A stretch of DNA of 64,000 nt from Chitinophagaceae bacterium. GTDB lineage: Bacteria; Bacteroidota; Bacteroidia; Chitinophagales; Chitinophagaceae. Under the pieces are notes generated by a model, which ran no database searches, was not told the origin of the DNA, and saw nothing but the letters and a program-made list of their open reading frames with translations. The DNA is taken from NCBI GenBank assembly GCA_017307755.1, contig JAFKGQ010000011.1:372001-436000 (forward strand), read 5' to 3'. The position numbers were made by a program, and so were the translations under genes. Shown here in pieces: positions 53,911 to 63,178 of the stretch (within the stretch, counting starts at the first letter, position 1; every line of letters starts with the position of its first letter).

Positions 53911-54239
53911 AAACAAGAGAATTAGGATCAGGAATAATGAGGTAAATGTAATTCCGATCCCTGCAATACCACTTCAGTGAGGAGAGCAAAAATGCTTCGC
54001 GGACTATTTTTTATGCCAAGCAGACTATTTTTTCTTTGGAGATTTGTATCCCGGCTCTTATTATTAGCTGTTGCAGGTGATCACCTATTATTAAACCTTA
54101 TTCACTATGCATTACAGGCTAAATTCCATGTTATCTGCCAGCGTATGCGCCCGGCGCCTCCCAGCCGCGCCTGGCTGACATTACCTCCCAATCAAATATT
54201 TCTTAATCGCCATCTTACACCTATTAAAAGCGCGCCACC
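53911..54239. other. Intergenic region with box and possible 23-aa leader peptide
   Basis: This 329-bp region separates divergent genes. It contains the third ATTAAACCTTATTC box and, 3 nt after it, an ATG at 54107 opening a 23-codon frame to 54178 (begins MHYRLNSMLS). This could be a leader peptide of the AraC-type gene 54240. An 89-codon frame (53977-54246) runs through the same DNA but looks non-coding. Confidence 0.3.
54090..54103 (+). promoter_or_regulatory. ATTAAACCTTATTC box before a start codon
   Basis: Third exact copy of the 14-mer; it ends 3 nt before the ATG at 54107 and 136 nt before the HTH gene. Confidence 0.35.
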
Positions 54240-54635
54240 ATGCTAGAAACAAGCTTTATTATAAACAAGCCATTCAAGGTAGTAAAACCGGTTAGGCTCA
54301 GTGCAGCTGACCTGCGATGTATCGACCTGGCAGTTGAGTATATCCACAAGCACTACACGGATAAAATTTCGGCAGATCAGCTCTCTATTGAAGTAGGGCT
54401 CAGTAAAGAAAAACTGCAGGCCGGCATACAGGGCAGGAAAGGTCAGACCCTGGCCAGGTATATACAGCAGGTTCGCCTGGAAAAGGCAAAGGAGCTGCTG
54501 GCCAATACCAATCAGCCAGTAAAGGCCGTCGCGGATGCCGCGGGGTTTATCAATGAAAGCCATTTTTGCAAGGTATTCAGAAAAGTAAATTTTATCAGCC
54601 CTATCCAATACCGGTTTCAACAGGCCTGTTGTTAA
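54240..54635 (+). CDS. Small AraC-type DNA-binding protein
   Basis: This 131-residue protein is a stand-alone AraC/XylS double helix-turn-helix (about 25-128): LAVEYIHKHYTDKISADQLSIE, then YIQQVRLEKAKELLANTNQPV and ADAAGFINESHFCKVFRKV with a final SPIQYR. No sensor domain precedes it. It may be controlled by a partner or by its own amount. It lies 38 nt upstream of a small secreted protein gene on the same strand, so it could be in one unit with it. The ATG at 54240 has no Shine-Dalgarno site. Confidence 0.82.
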   Translation: MLETSFIINKPFKVVKPVRLSAADLRCIDLAVEYIHKHYTDKISADQLSIEVGLSKEKLQAGIQGRKGQTLARYIQQVRLEKAKELLANTNQPVKAVADAAGFINESHFCKVFRKVNFISPIQYRFQQACC

Positions 54636-54673
54636 GATCACTTAACCTTTTCCTATTTATAAATGAACATTTT

Positions 54674-54991
54674 ATGAAACGTTTTAAGATCACTTTCGGT
54701 ATCACCACGGCTATATTATCAATCGTGGGCATCGCCGCTGCCAAACATTATGGATCTACGCTCACAAGATGGTATATTACCTCCGGCGGATTCTATTGCG
54801 TCCCCATTCCATCAAATTGTTTAGGTAACAGTGGCACCTTAACCTGTATCGCTTTTTACACAGACGGCTCTCCTTTACATCTTTTTATGTCGGGAGTGGT
54901 TTTCACCAAGGGGTTCCTGGTAAGTGGTCATCCCTGGGTAGCCATTGGCCAAAATTGTACAAGCAGACTTACGTATGATGGGTCTTTTTAA
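54674..54991 (+). CDS. Small secreted Cys-containing protein (DUF6520-like layout)
   Basis: The 105-residue protein begins at the ATG 54674 (MKRFKITFG); an in-frame extension to 54566 overlaps the AraC-type gene and is unlikely. A signal-like N-terminus (ends GIAAA) is followed by a mature part with four cysteines, in GFYCVPIPSNCLGNSGTLTC and GQNCTS. The CLG....C block recalls CLGAGFIC of the protein at 15379, which lies beside a MauE-like gene. I suspect the two are of one family of small secreted proteins, but overall similarity is low. The nearest MauE-like gene downstream is at 62695, beyond four kilobases of other genes. Confidence 0.55.
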   Translation: MKRFKITFGITTAILSIVGIAAAKHYGSTLTRWYITSGGFYCVPIPSNCLGNSGTLTCIAFYTDGSPLHLFMSGVVFTKGFLVSGHPWVAIGQNCTSRLTYDGSF

Positions 54992-55009
54992 AAGATCAAT
55001 ATCTTGTAT

Positions 55010-57673
55010 TTATGGTATTGCTCCGCTGCTATCAAGCTCATATCCCGTCTCCACCCCTTTGCTGCGAGCCGGGATACCTTCCGTCATCCAACGCGGCGGC
55101 AACGCCCCTTTCAGGTAGTGATCAAAGAATTGGGTCATACGAAAAGTATAATCCTGGGCCTCTCTATCCGGTAAAAAATGCTCGCCATTGTCATATTGCA
55201 GCATCCATGCCCGCCTTCCCAGTCTTCGCAAGGCGGTGAAGAATTCCACTCCTTGTGTCCAGGGAACAGATATATCTCTCTTGTTATGCATCATTAATAA
55301 GGGAGTAGTCACCTGGTCTGCCCTCAATACGGGAGAGGCGTCGATATAGCTTGCCTGTCTTTCCCATAAGCTACCCCCTATTCTTTCCTGGAAACGCTCG
55401 TACATATATTGACGGCTTTGACCCAAGAACAGACCTCCATAGTCGCTGATAAAATCCGAAACACCGGCCCCTTCTGAGGCAGCCGCAAACAGGTTTGTAT
55501 GTGTCACAAGATAATTCGTCTCCCACCCGCCGAAGCTATGGCCCTGCAGACCTATTTTGGTGCTGTCCACCCATGGATTTCGGGTCAGATAACGCACTCC
55601 CGACACTACGGTATTGACTGCACTCTCACCAGGCGAGCCGATCTTGTAATGAATGTCAGGTTCAAATACCAAATAACCTTTGCTTACAAAATAAGGAGTA
55701 TTCATCTCGGCGTAAGCCAGGTTAGGAATCTTGAATTCATATATTTCATTGGAACGCCGTTCATAATAGTGCACCAGCATGGGATATTTTTTCGCCGGGT
55801 CGAAGTCCTCTGGTTTATATAAGATCCCTTGTGATTGTGTGCCATCAGGCAATGTCCAGGTCACCAGCTCTGCCGTCAACCAATTATATTCCTTCTGTGG
55901 CTGCACATCACTCAATGGGCTAAAATGCGCAAAATCGTCCGTGATAAAATAATTGGTCGCCTCCACCGCACTCTCTCTTTGCACAACCCAGTTATTCGAC
56001 ACCTCCGCCTTTATCAAACCGCGATATTTAAAAGGTCCCATACTCAACAGTTCCGGATCTTTCTCCCCTCTCATGGCTATGCGGAAAAATCCATTGTATT
56101 TATTCACCGTGTCGAATGCCGACAGCAAGACCATGCCATTGGGATCCATTGCCTTATGATCTTCGTCCCTTCCCAGTAGCCGGAACTGAATATGATGCGT
56201 CCTGCCATAGTTATGCGTTAGGTTTACGGGCAGCTTTTCCCCGGCAGGATCCAATTTCCAAATGTCAAAGTTATCATATACCAACAGCGCCTGATCGCCT
56301 TTTACCCACCCGGCGATCCCAGCCGGGTAAGCGTATAAAGGGGCTTCATATCCGTCACGCTTTTCTTCGTCCAACCATGAAGGATGAATACCCGCTGTCA
56401 GATTGTGGTTTAGCCCGGTCCGGATGTCGTAACTAAAGTAGTTTTCCTTCTGGGGATCGTAATATACCACGTAGTGTTCTTCCGGGGATAAAATAAAAGC
56501 CAGATTCCTGATCCAATGATGGCCGTGTGAAAGACTATCCTTTAATAAGGTCCTTTGGCCATTCTCCAGCGATAAAAGATATACCGATGATCTTGCGGAT
56601 GGTTGCCACCAAAAATCAGGCCCGGCTCCGTGTATCAGGAGCGCGTAATCCCTACACTCCGCCGGATCGAATTTTATGTCCGTCCGGTCATCATCCCCCT
56701 GCAACCGCATCACCCGTCGTTGGTCTATATTTAAAATCCCTAGATATACCCTGGGTGCAATTTCATGAAGATGTTGGTCTTCCTGCAACCGAACATCTTT
56801 ATACCGCCAGATGTCCACCTGCACCCCCTTTTTGCCGGGTGAAACGCGGGATTTCTCAATCAAAGCAAAGAAGATCTTTTTCCCATCCCTGCTAAATATT
56901 GGCTGGCCGTTATGGATTAACAGATTGCTGTCGATACCCCTGCTCGTGTCGCTGACATATCGTTCGGCCTTGGTCATACCATCTCCATAATACCATAGGC
57001 TGTAAGCTGCGCCCTCCTTTATCAAAAAAGCCACTCTACTGCCATCGTTATCCAGCACGTAATTCATGGGCATCGCCCCCTCCCAAACGACCTTTTTTTT
57101 CCCGGATAACAGGTCCCAGAGTAAAAGGGTATGTGGGTTGTCTTTGTCTCCTTGTCTATGTTTTTCCACTAGTAACCGGGTCTTGTCATGATTAAACAAA
57201 TGACCTTTTATATCGGATTCGTACTGCAGTCCCCCTGTATTCAGCTGCCTCAATACTAACCTACGAGGGGAGTCCGATTCCTCGTAAAGCACGCAATCTT
57301 TCCCATCTCCGAATCTTAATAGTTCAAAAGAACTCGTCTTGTCAATATACTTCCTTTCATCAGTACCTAGCCTCAATAAATACAAACTATCTTTGGGAGA
57401 ACATATAACCGCCCACTTGTTATCATATGTAAACTCCAGTCCGGAGCAATTTTGGATAAGTTTTCTCCATTTTAGATCCGTCGATTCGATGACCTTGCCA
57501 CTTCCCGGAGGGCTTCCATCGAGATAATAGGCTGCATACTTACCATTGGGATTGATCCTGGCATCTAGTACGGTTGGCCATTCCCTGTTCATCGAGGTAT
57601 CGAGGATCTTTTTTTGAGCAATAAGGGGCAAGCTGTTGATCAATAGCATCAAAGAAAAAACAAAGTATCGCAT
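55010..57673 (-). CDS. Secreted prolyl oligopeptidase-family (S9) peptidase
   Basis: This protein of about 887 residues has a signal peptide (ends LPLIAQ), a long beta-propeller-like N-terminal part, and a C-terminal alpha/beta-hydrolase domain with Ser in GLQGHSFGG, Asp in MHNKRDISVPW and His in NGEHFLP. This is the layout of S9 dipeptidyl or acylaminoacyl peptidases, which trim peptides in the periplasm. I chose the ATG at 57673 over 57721, because the signal peptide starts there. It lies between a small secreted Cys protein (convergent) and the GT-C/LanKC operon (divergent). A role in trimming a modified peptide is possible but unproven. Confidence 0.88.
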   Translation of the reverse strand: MRYFVFSLMLLINSLPLIAQKKILDTSMNREWPTVLDARINPNGKYAAYYLDGSPPGSGKVIESTDLKWRKLIQNCSGLEFTYDNKWAVICSPKDSLYLLRLGTDERKYIDKTSSFELLRFGDGKDCVLYEESDSPRRLVLRQLNTGGLQYESDIKGHLFNHDKTRLLVEKHRQGDKDNPHTLLLWDLLSGKKKVVWEGAMPMNYVLDNDGSRVAFLIKEGAAYSLWYYGDGMTKAERYVSDTSRGIDSNLLIHNGQPIFSRDGKKIFFALIEKSRVSPGKKGVQVDIWRYKDVRLQEDQHLHEIAPRVYLGILNIDQRRVMRLQGDDDRTDIKFDPAECRDYALLIHGAGPDFWWQPSARSSVYLLSLENGQRTLLKDSLSHGHHWIRNLAFILSPEEHYVVYYDPQKENYFSYDIRTGLNHNLTAGIHPSWLDEEKRDGYEAPLYAYPAGIAGWVKGDQALLVYDNFDIWKLDPAGEKLPVNLTHNYGRTHHIQFRLLGRDEDHKAMDPNGMVLLSAFDTVNKYNGFFRIAMRGEKDPELLSMGPFKYRGLIKAEVSNNWVVQRESAVEATNYFITDDFAHFSPLSDVQPQKEYNWLTAELVTWTLPDGTQSQGILYKPEDFDPAKKYPMLVHYYERRSNEIYEFKIPNLAYAEMNTPYFVSKGYLVFEPDIHYKIGSPGESAVNTVVSGVRYLTRNPWVDSTKIGLQGHSFGGWETNYLVTHTNLFAAASEGAGVSDFISDYGGLFLGQSRQYMYERFQERIGGSLWERQASYIDASPVLRADQVTTPLLMMHNKRDISVPWTQGVEFFTALRRLGRRAWMLQYDNGEHFLPDREAQDYTFRMTQFFDHYLKGALPPRWMTEGIPARSKGVETGYELDSSGAIP

Positions 57674-57988
57674 ATAAAAAAATAATAGTATCATTAAATA
57701 TAAAAAGTCTCCCTGCAGCATCCCTTCATCTATGCATCTAAAACACCTCAGAAGTAAGATCGTAGTGCCGGGAATAAAAAATTAGGTAAAATTTATCTAT
57801 TGGAACATAACTCGTGTTGAATAGAACATACCGGCAAAATAACTTGCATACAGGGTTTATACGACACATCAACATCTGTGTATAGGCTAAGGCTTCCTGA
57901 TCATTAGCAATCCCATATATACGATCGGCCAGACAGGGACATCCTGAGTGCAAGATGCCCCTGTCCCGGTCGTTAAATCATCCAGCGC
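57674..57988. other. Divergent intergenic region with leader hairpin
   Basis: The 315 bp between the S9 peptidase and the GT-C operon contain an AT-rich left half and the long hairpin at 57922-57972. A 71-codon minus-strand frame (57738-57953) overlaps the hairpin and shows no coding features. No TAnnTTTG element was found. Confidence 0.4.
57922..57972 (+). promoter_or_regulatory. Long imperfect hairpin before the GT-C/LanKC operon
   Basis: GACAGGGACATC (57932-57943) pairs with GATGCCCCTGTC (57954-57965) with one mismatch and a 10-nt loop. CGATCGG (57922-57928) pairs with CCGGTCG (57966-57972) outside it, after a 3-nt bulge. The structure ends 16 nt before the ATG at 57989, so it could control translation of the first operon gene. 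No T-run follows. Confidence 0.5.
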
Positions 57989-59584
57989 ATGAAAAAATCA
58001 ACGCTCATCGATGCTCCGGCCATCGAAAGACCGGAACTGTACTTACCCGGGTTTTTACTAAAGCAATCTCCCAGTAGGAAAAGCTTTTTTACATATCTCT
58101 ATGTAGAGAACAAGGTCTATAATCTGCTGATGCTCATCCTGATCATAGCACAGTTTATTCTATTCAAGCTGCTTTATCCATTCCCCGACTTCTTTTCTGA
58201 CAGCTATAGCTATATCACTGCCGCCTACAACCACAGGGATGTCAATATCTGGCCCATCGGTTATAGCAAATTCCTGCTGGTATTTCACTGGTTTACCCAT
58301 TCCGCCCTGGCGTTGAACCTTTTTCAATATCTATTCCTGGAAATATCCGCCCTGTATTTCTACCATACCATCGTATATTTTTACCCCACGGGAAAGAATA
58401 CCCGGACGATCCTTTGCTTGTTTCTTTTTTTCAACCCCCTGAACCTTTACCTGGCCAATTATGTTTCCAGCGATGCTATCTTTATTGCATTGAGCCTGAT
58501 TTGGCTGACACAGCTCTTTTGGATCATCCACCGGCCCAGTCCATATCATCTCCTGGTACAGGCTGTTATATTTTTTATTGCTTTCACGTTCCGGTATAAT
58601 GCGCTGTATTACCCTTTGATCGCGGCGGCAGCCTTTATTCTTTCAAAGCAAAAACCCTGGTTAAAAGTGACAGGCATAATTTCCGGACCAATGCTGATCA
58701 TTCCTTTTATCATCTTCTCCTCGAACGCTGCAAAAAAAATGACCGGCACAGCCCAATTCCCTCCAATCCTGGGCGGATGGCAATGGGGTAACAATGCGTT
58801 GTATATGCGGGGATTCATAGAAGAGGACAGTACCCAATTCCCTACCCCCGAGACAACCGAGCTCGACGGCATCGCACGGACATATTTCAGACAAACGCCG
58901 CCCCCCCAGGAGCAATTGGCATCCTATGTGGCCAATTTCTTTATCCGTCAGCCGGAAGCGCCTTTGAAGCAATATATGGAAAAGAAATATAAAAATACGC
59001 CGGACTATGGCAGTGTAGAGCAGTGGGGTAAGGTGGCGCCGGTGTTTGGGCAATATGGGCTTTTTTTGATAAAAAGACACCCCCTGGCTTTCGCGCGTTA
59101 TTACTTGCTGGTAAATACCAAGAATTATTTTCTGCCTCCATTGGAAAAGCTGGAAATATATAACCTGGGCTTCAGTGAGATCTGGCCCATCGCAGCCTAT
59201 TGGTTCGATCTTCACAGTCTAAAGGTAACCTGCGTCTCGAAAACGCTGCAAGGGACGCTGTTATTCATCTACACGGTGCTCTTTGCCATACTCAACCTGT
59301 ACTTTGTCGTGGCATTGTCTCTCTTTATCAAAAAAAGTATCTGGAAGACCTGTGCAAAAGATCTCAATTATACGATCCTGATAGTTGCAGGCTTTTTACT
59401 GCTCAACTTTCTTTTTAGCGTCTTTGCCAATATCATCGTCATCCGTTACCAGGTATTCCCCATGATCCTGCTCCTGGCATTTATGATGTTACTGACAGAC
59501 CAGCTGGAGCTGGCAGGATATGCCAAAAAGGGTGAGGGTGACGATGCCAGGTACCAACCGTCCTTACAACCAAAAATCTCGTGA
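57989..59584 (+). CDS. Multi-pass membrane GT-C-like glycosyltransferase (family A)
   Basis: This 531-residue protein has the family A blocks: FSDSYSYITAAYNHRDVN (loop DSY), WPIGYSKFLLVFHWFTHS, NPLNLYLANYVSSDAIF, FTFRYNALYYP and LGGWQWGNNALYM. The N-terminal 45 residues before the first membrane segment are longer than in the paralogs. It is closest in pattern to the C-terminal half of the next gene, which starts 3 nt after its stop, so the pair probably arose by duplication. It is the first gene of the operon that runs to the right edge, and lies behind a strong leader hairpin. Confidence 0.72.
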   Translation: MKKSTLIDAPAIERPELYLPGFLLKQSPSRKSFFTYLYVENKVYNLLMLILIIAQFILFKLLYPFPDFFSDSYSYITAAYNHRDVNIWPIGYSKFLLVFHWFTHSALALNLFQYLFLEISALYFYHTIVYFYPTGKNTRTILCLFLFFNPLNLYLANYVSSDAIFIALSLIWLTQLFWIIHRPSPYHLLVQAVIFFIAFTFRYNALYYPLIAAAAFILSKQKPWLKVTGIISGPMLIIPFIIFSSNAAKKMTGTAQFPPILGGWQWGNNALYMRGFIEEDSTQFPTPETTELDGIARTYFRQTPPPQEQLASYVANFFIRQPEAPLKQYMEKKYKNTPDYGSVEQWGKVAPVFGQYGLFLIKRHPLAFARYYLLVNTKNYFLPPLEKLEIYNLGFSEIWPIAAYWFDLHSLKVTCVSKTLQGTLLFIYTVLFAILNLYFVVALSLFIKKSIWKTCAKDLNYTILIVAGFLLLNFLFSVFANIIVIRYQVFPMILLLAFMMLLTDQLELAGYAKKGEGDDARYQPSLQPKIS

Positions 59585-59587
59585 GCC

Positions 59588-62500
59588 ATGGCCAGAAGAG
59601 CTATCATCATCGGAGCTGGTCCAGCCGGTCTGACGGCAGCCTATGAGCTGTTAAAAAGGACAGATATTCAACCCATTGTCCTGGAAAAAAGCGAATATAT
59701 TGGCGGTATCTCGAGGACCATCGACTATAAAGGCAACCGGATGGATATGGGTCCCCACCGTTTTTTTTCAAAGTCGGACAGGGTAATGGAATGGTGGCTA
59801 AATATCATGCCCCTGGAAGACAACACCGACCAGTCATTCACGATCTCATATCAAAATAAAGCAAGAAAGATCCACCGGGAAGATCTTACTTCCCGTAAAC
59901 CAGAAAAAGACGCCGATAAAAAGATGCTGATCATACAGCGATTGACCAGGATCTATTTTCTCAAAAGATTTTTTGCCTACCCTATCCAGCTCACCTCCAA
60001 AACATTAAAGATACTGGGTTTAAAAAAAACCATCAGGATACTGTGGTCTTTCTTCATGGCCAGGCTTTTTCCACGCAAACCCGTGACAACCCTCGAGGAC
60101 TTTATTATCAACCAATTTGGCAGGGAACTCTATCTTTTATTTTTTAAGGATTATACAGAAAAAGTGTGGGGTGTTCCCTGTCATGAGATCTCCGCGGAAT
60201 GGGGGGCCCAGCGCATCAAGGGGCTGTCATTGAGTGGGGCTATCTCGCAGGCAGTAAAGTCGCTGATAAAGAAAAAAAACTCCAGCGACATCGGTCAAAA
60301 GGACAAAGAGACGAGCCTCATCGAACAGTTTTTATATCCCAAATACGGGCCAGGTTCATTATGGGAAGAGGTAGCCCGTCAGGTAGAAGAAATGGGCGGC
60401 AAGATATATCTCAACCAGGACGTTAAAAAACTTGAGATACATGACAATCAAATCACCTGTGTACATACCCAAAACAGTGTCACTTTAGAAACCGGCGTGT
60501 GGGAGGGTAATTATTTTTTCTCCACGATGCCCGTCCAGGAACTGATCGCTGACCTCGGAGCAGAGGTTCCCCGGGAAGTACAGGAAGTAGCCGCGGGATT
60601 ACAATACCGGGACTTTATCAATGTCGGCGTATTGTTAAAGCAGCTCTCTACCCCTGGTAAAACTGTCGGTCAATTTGAAAAATTAGTATTAAAGGACAAT
60701 TGGATCTATATCCAGGAAAGTGATGTAAAGGTAGGCAGGCTGATGATATACAATAATTGGGGGGGAGGAATGATCAAAGACGAGAACACCGTCTGGATAG
60801 GCATGGAATACTTCTGCAATACGGAGGATACCTTTTGGGCCCAGAACGATGAAACCATCCGGACCCAAGCCATACTGGAGCTAGAAAAGATGGGTTTGGC
60901 CAGGAAAGATGATGTTTTGGACAGTACGGTCAGGCGTATGGAGAAAACGTATCCTGCTTATTTCGGGACCTATAAGGATTTTTTTAAGATCAGGGAATAT
61001 ACGGATCAGATCTCCAATCTTTTCCTGGTAGGGCGCAATGGCATGCACAAATATAATAATGCCGATCATTCCATGCTGACGGCTATGGTAGCTGTGGATA
61101 ACATCCATGCCGGGGTGGTTACAAAAGACAATTTGTGGGCCATCAATACAGAACAGGAGTACCATGAAGAAAAGAAAGTACCAAATGTCATTTCCACCCC
61201 TCGGAAGGAGCAACCGGCAATTGCAGATTTTGTCCATTACATTTGGCGCAATCGTTGGAGCCGGCTGTATTGTTTGCTAGCCCTGGCTGTGTTTATCCTG
61301 CAGTTTATTTTTTTTAAGTACCATTATCCCTATGCCAATTATATGCCGGACTCGTATTATTACCTGGAGGCTGCCTATGCAAACGCGGATGTCAATATGT
61401 GGCCCGTGGCTTATTCAAAATTTCTCCGGCTGGTGAGTGTTTTTACCCATTCCGATATGCTGGTGGTCGCATTCCAATACCTGTTTATGCAGTTGGGTGG
61501 GTTGATCTTCCTGTTTAGTTTAGATTATTTCTTACGCCCGGGGAAGACCGTTAAATATATGTTGTTTATTTTCTTTCTTCTCAACCCTATCCCGTTGTAC
61601 GTGAGCAATTATATTTCCGCCGATGCTTTATTTATAGGACTGAGTCTGCTGTGGTTTAGCACGCTGCTTTGGATCATTTACCGTCCGGCAAGATGGCAAA
61701 TAATAGTGCAAGGATTACTCTTGCTGGGATGTTTTACCGTACGGTATAATGCGATCTATTATCCCTTGCTTGGCGCATTGGCTTTCGCCCTATCCAGGCA
61801 GCGTTGGCAATATAAATTGGCAGGGATAGGTTTCGGTTTGCTCCTTGTACTGGCCTCTTATAGTTATACCAGCAGAAAAATGGAAGACGTCACGGGGCAC
61901 CGTCAGTTCTCCGCATTTGGCGGCTGGCAGCTGGCAAATAACGCGTTGTATATGTACCAGCATATCCCGGCACGGGAAAGGGCGCCCATTCCTACGCGCT
62001 TTGCCAACCTGGAGAAGATGGTCCGGCAACATATGGATACTTTACAAAAAGTAAAATTTTCACGTGAGGATAGCGTCAACTCTTATTTCTATTTGTGGAG
62101 CGGGAGAGGGCCCTTGATACAATATCTCAACCAGCAATGGAAAAAAGACAGTACGACGCCCTATTTCACCCGCTGGTCGTCCGAAGGGCCGTTGTATTTC
62201 CAATATGCTATTTATTTAATGCGCACTTATCCATGGACGTATTTGCAAACTTTTGTTGCCTCCAACTCTATAAAACTGGTAGTTCCACCGGCAGAATTCC
62301 TGGGCACCTATAATATGGGCGCGGACAGTGTAGGCAGGCTGGCGAAGGACTGGTTCCAATATAAAAGTCAAAAGGTCAAGGATCATAATAAAAAAGAGGG
62401 GCAGATCGTAATGACACAGTGGTACCCGATCTTCTCCGTCCTTGTCAACCTTTTGTTGCTGATCCATATCGTTGGGCTTTTTGTCTTTGGAAGCTTAAAG

Positions 62501-62698
62501 AGACAAAAGACCGTATTACCCAGACTACTGGCGCTATCTCTAACATTATGGTTATTAAATGGGTGTTTTAGCATATTTGCGTCGCCCATTGTCCTGCGCT
62601 ACCAGGTGTTTCCTATCCTGATCCTTTTTTGCATGGCCCTGTTGGTGGGAGATATTATTTACAGACCGGAATCAAATCAAAAAAATCAATGCATATGA
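59588..62698 (+). CDS. Fusion of FAD oxidoreductase (UGM-like) and family A GT-C membrane glycosyltransferase
   Basis: The single 1036-residue frame has two parts. Residues 1 to about 535 are the flavoprotein: IIIGAGPAGLTAAYELLKR, MGPHRFFSKSDRVMEWW, FKDYTEKVWGVPCHEISAEWG and a C-terminal NLFLVGRNGMHKYNNADHSM. They align along their length with the stand-alone protein at 30090. From about 560 to the end is a GT-C protein with YMPDSYYYLEAAY, NPIPLYVSNYISADALF, FTVRYNAIYYP and FGGWQLANNALYMY. The linker is about 25 charged residues. The fusion places the flavin enzyme in the cytoplasm on a membrane sugar transferase. The last 4 nt overlap the MauE-like gene as ATGA. Confidence 0.85.
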   Translation: MARRAIIIGAGPAGLTAAYELLKRTDIQPIVLEKSEYIGGISRTIDYKGNRMDMGPHRFFSKSDRVMEWWLNIMPLEDNTDQSFTISYQNKARKIHREDLTSRKPEKDADKKMLIIQRLTRIYFLKRFFAYPIQLTSKTLKILGLKKTIRILWSFFMARLFPRKPVTTLEDFIINQFGRELYLLFFKDYTEKVWGVPCHEISAEWGAQRIKGLSLSGAISQAVKSLIKKKNSSDIGQKDKETSLIEQFLYPKYGPGSLWEEVARQVEEMGGKIYLNQDVKKLEIHDNQITCVHTQNSVTLETGVWEGNYFFSTMPVQELIADLGAEVPREVQEVAAGLQYRDFINVGVLLKQLSTPGKTVGQFEKLVLKDNWIYIQESDVKVGRLMIYNNWGGGMIKDENTVWIGMEYFCNTEDTFWAQNDETIRTQAILELEKMGLARKDDVLDSTVRRMEKTYPAYFGTYKDFFKIREYTDQISNLFLVGRNGMHKYNNADHSMLTAMVAVDNIHAGVVTKDNLWAINTEQEYHEEKKVPNVISTPRKEQPAIADFVHYIWRNRWSRLYCLLALAVFILQFIFFKYHYPYANYMPDSYYYLEAAYANADVNMWPVAYSKFLRLVSVFTHSDMLVVAFQYLFMQLGGLIFLFSLDYFLRPGKTVKYMLFIFFLLNPIPLYVSNYISADALFIGLSLLWFSTLLWIIYRPARWQIIVQGLLLLGCFTVRYNAIYYPLLGALAFALSRQRWQYKLAGIGFGLLLVLASYSYTSRKMEDVTGHRQFSAFGGWQLANNALYMYQHIPARERAPIPTRFANLEKMVRQHMDTLQKVKFSREDSVNSYFYLWSGRGPLIQYLNQQWKKDSTTPYFTRWSSEGPLYFQYAIYLMRTYPWTYLQTFVASNSIKLVVPPAEFLGTYNMGADSVGRLAKDWFQYKSQKVKDHNKKEGQIVMTQWYPIFSVLVNLLLLIHIVGLFVFGSLKRQKTVLPRLLALSLTLWLLNGCFSIFASPIVLRYQVFPILILFCMALLVGDIIYRPESNQKNQCI

Positions 62699-63159
62699 AA
62701 AAAAGTATCGCTGTAGACATCATTTCAAGTCTTTATGTCATCCTATTCCTTTATACAGGCATATTCAAGCTAATAGATATCAACGGATTCCGGATGGCGC
62801 TGGAAAAATCGCCAAGCCTTGAAGGTTTTGTCCCTTTTGTTTCCGTTGCCATTCCGATATTGGAAGTATTGATCGGCCTCAGCTTACTCATGCCCTTTTT
62901 TGTATATTATCCCAGGTCACGGAAATGGGGTCTTTATGCGGGGACTGTTTTAATGGCGGCGTTTACGATCTATGTGGGGAATATGTTCCGGTACTCCCCA
63001 CGAATGCCCTGCACCTGCGGAGGCATCATCCAAAAGATGAATTGGCATCAGCATTTTTATTTTAACATCCTTTTTACGTTGCTGGGTTTGCTGGCTATAT
63101 GGTTGAATGGCCGGCAATCTGGAACAGATACGAATAAGATAGCATTTAGTACACGTTGA
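62695..63159 (+). CDS. MauE/DoxX-like membrane protein
   Basis: This protein of about 154 residues has four membrane segments and the same marks as the one at 14922: a segment after TGIFKLIDINGFR, and MPCTCGGIIQKMNWHQHFYFN with a Cys pair. It is expected to work with a thioredoxin-like partner in extracytoplasmic redox chemistry. Its ATG overlaps the stop of the FAD/GT-C fusion gene (ATGA), which implies translational coupling; another ATG lies 6 nt upstream. The thioredoxin-like lipoprotein gene follows 19 nt later. Compare MauE/MauD in methylamine dehydrogenase maturation. Confidence 0.8.
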   Translation: MKKSIAVDIISSLYVILFLYTGIFKLIDINGFRMALEKSPSLEGFVPFVSVAIPILEVLIGLSLLMPFFVYYPRSRKWGLYAGTVLMAAFTIYVGNMFRYSPRMPCTCGGIIQKMNWHQHFYFNILFTLLGLLAIWLNGRQSGTDTNKIAFSTR

Positions 63160-63178
63160 TCATTACAAACACGCAGGC

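Noticed and set aside
53977..54246. 89-codon frame before the AraC-type gene
   Set aside because: It overlaps the next start, has no domain, and its composition (Arg/Pro/Leu) looks non-coding; the region reads better as a leader.
57738..57953. 71-codon minus-strand frame
   Set aside because: It overlaps the long hairpin and has no recognisable features or start signals.
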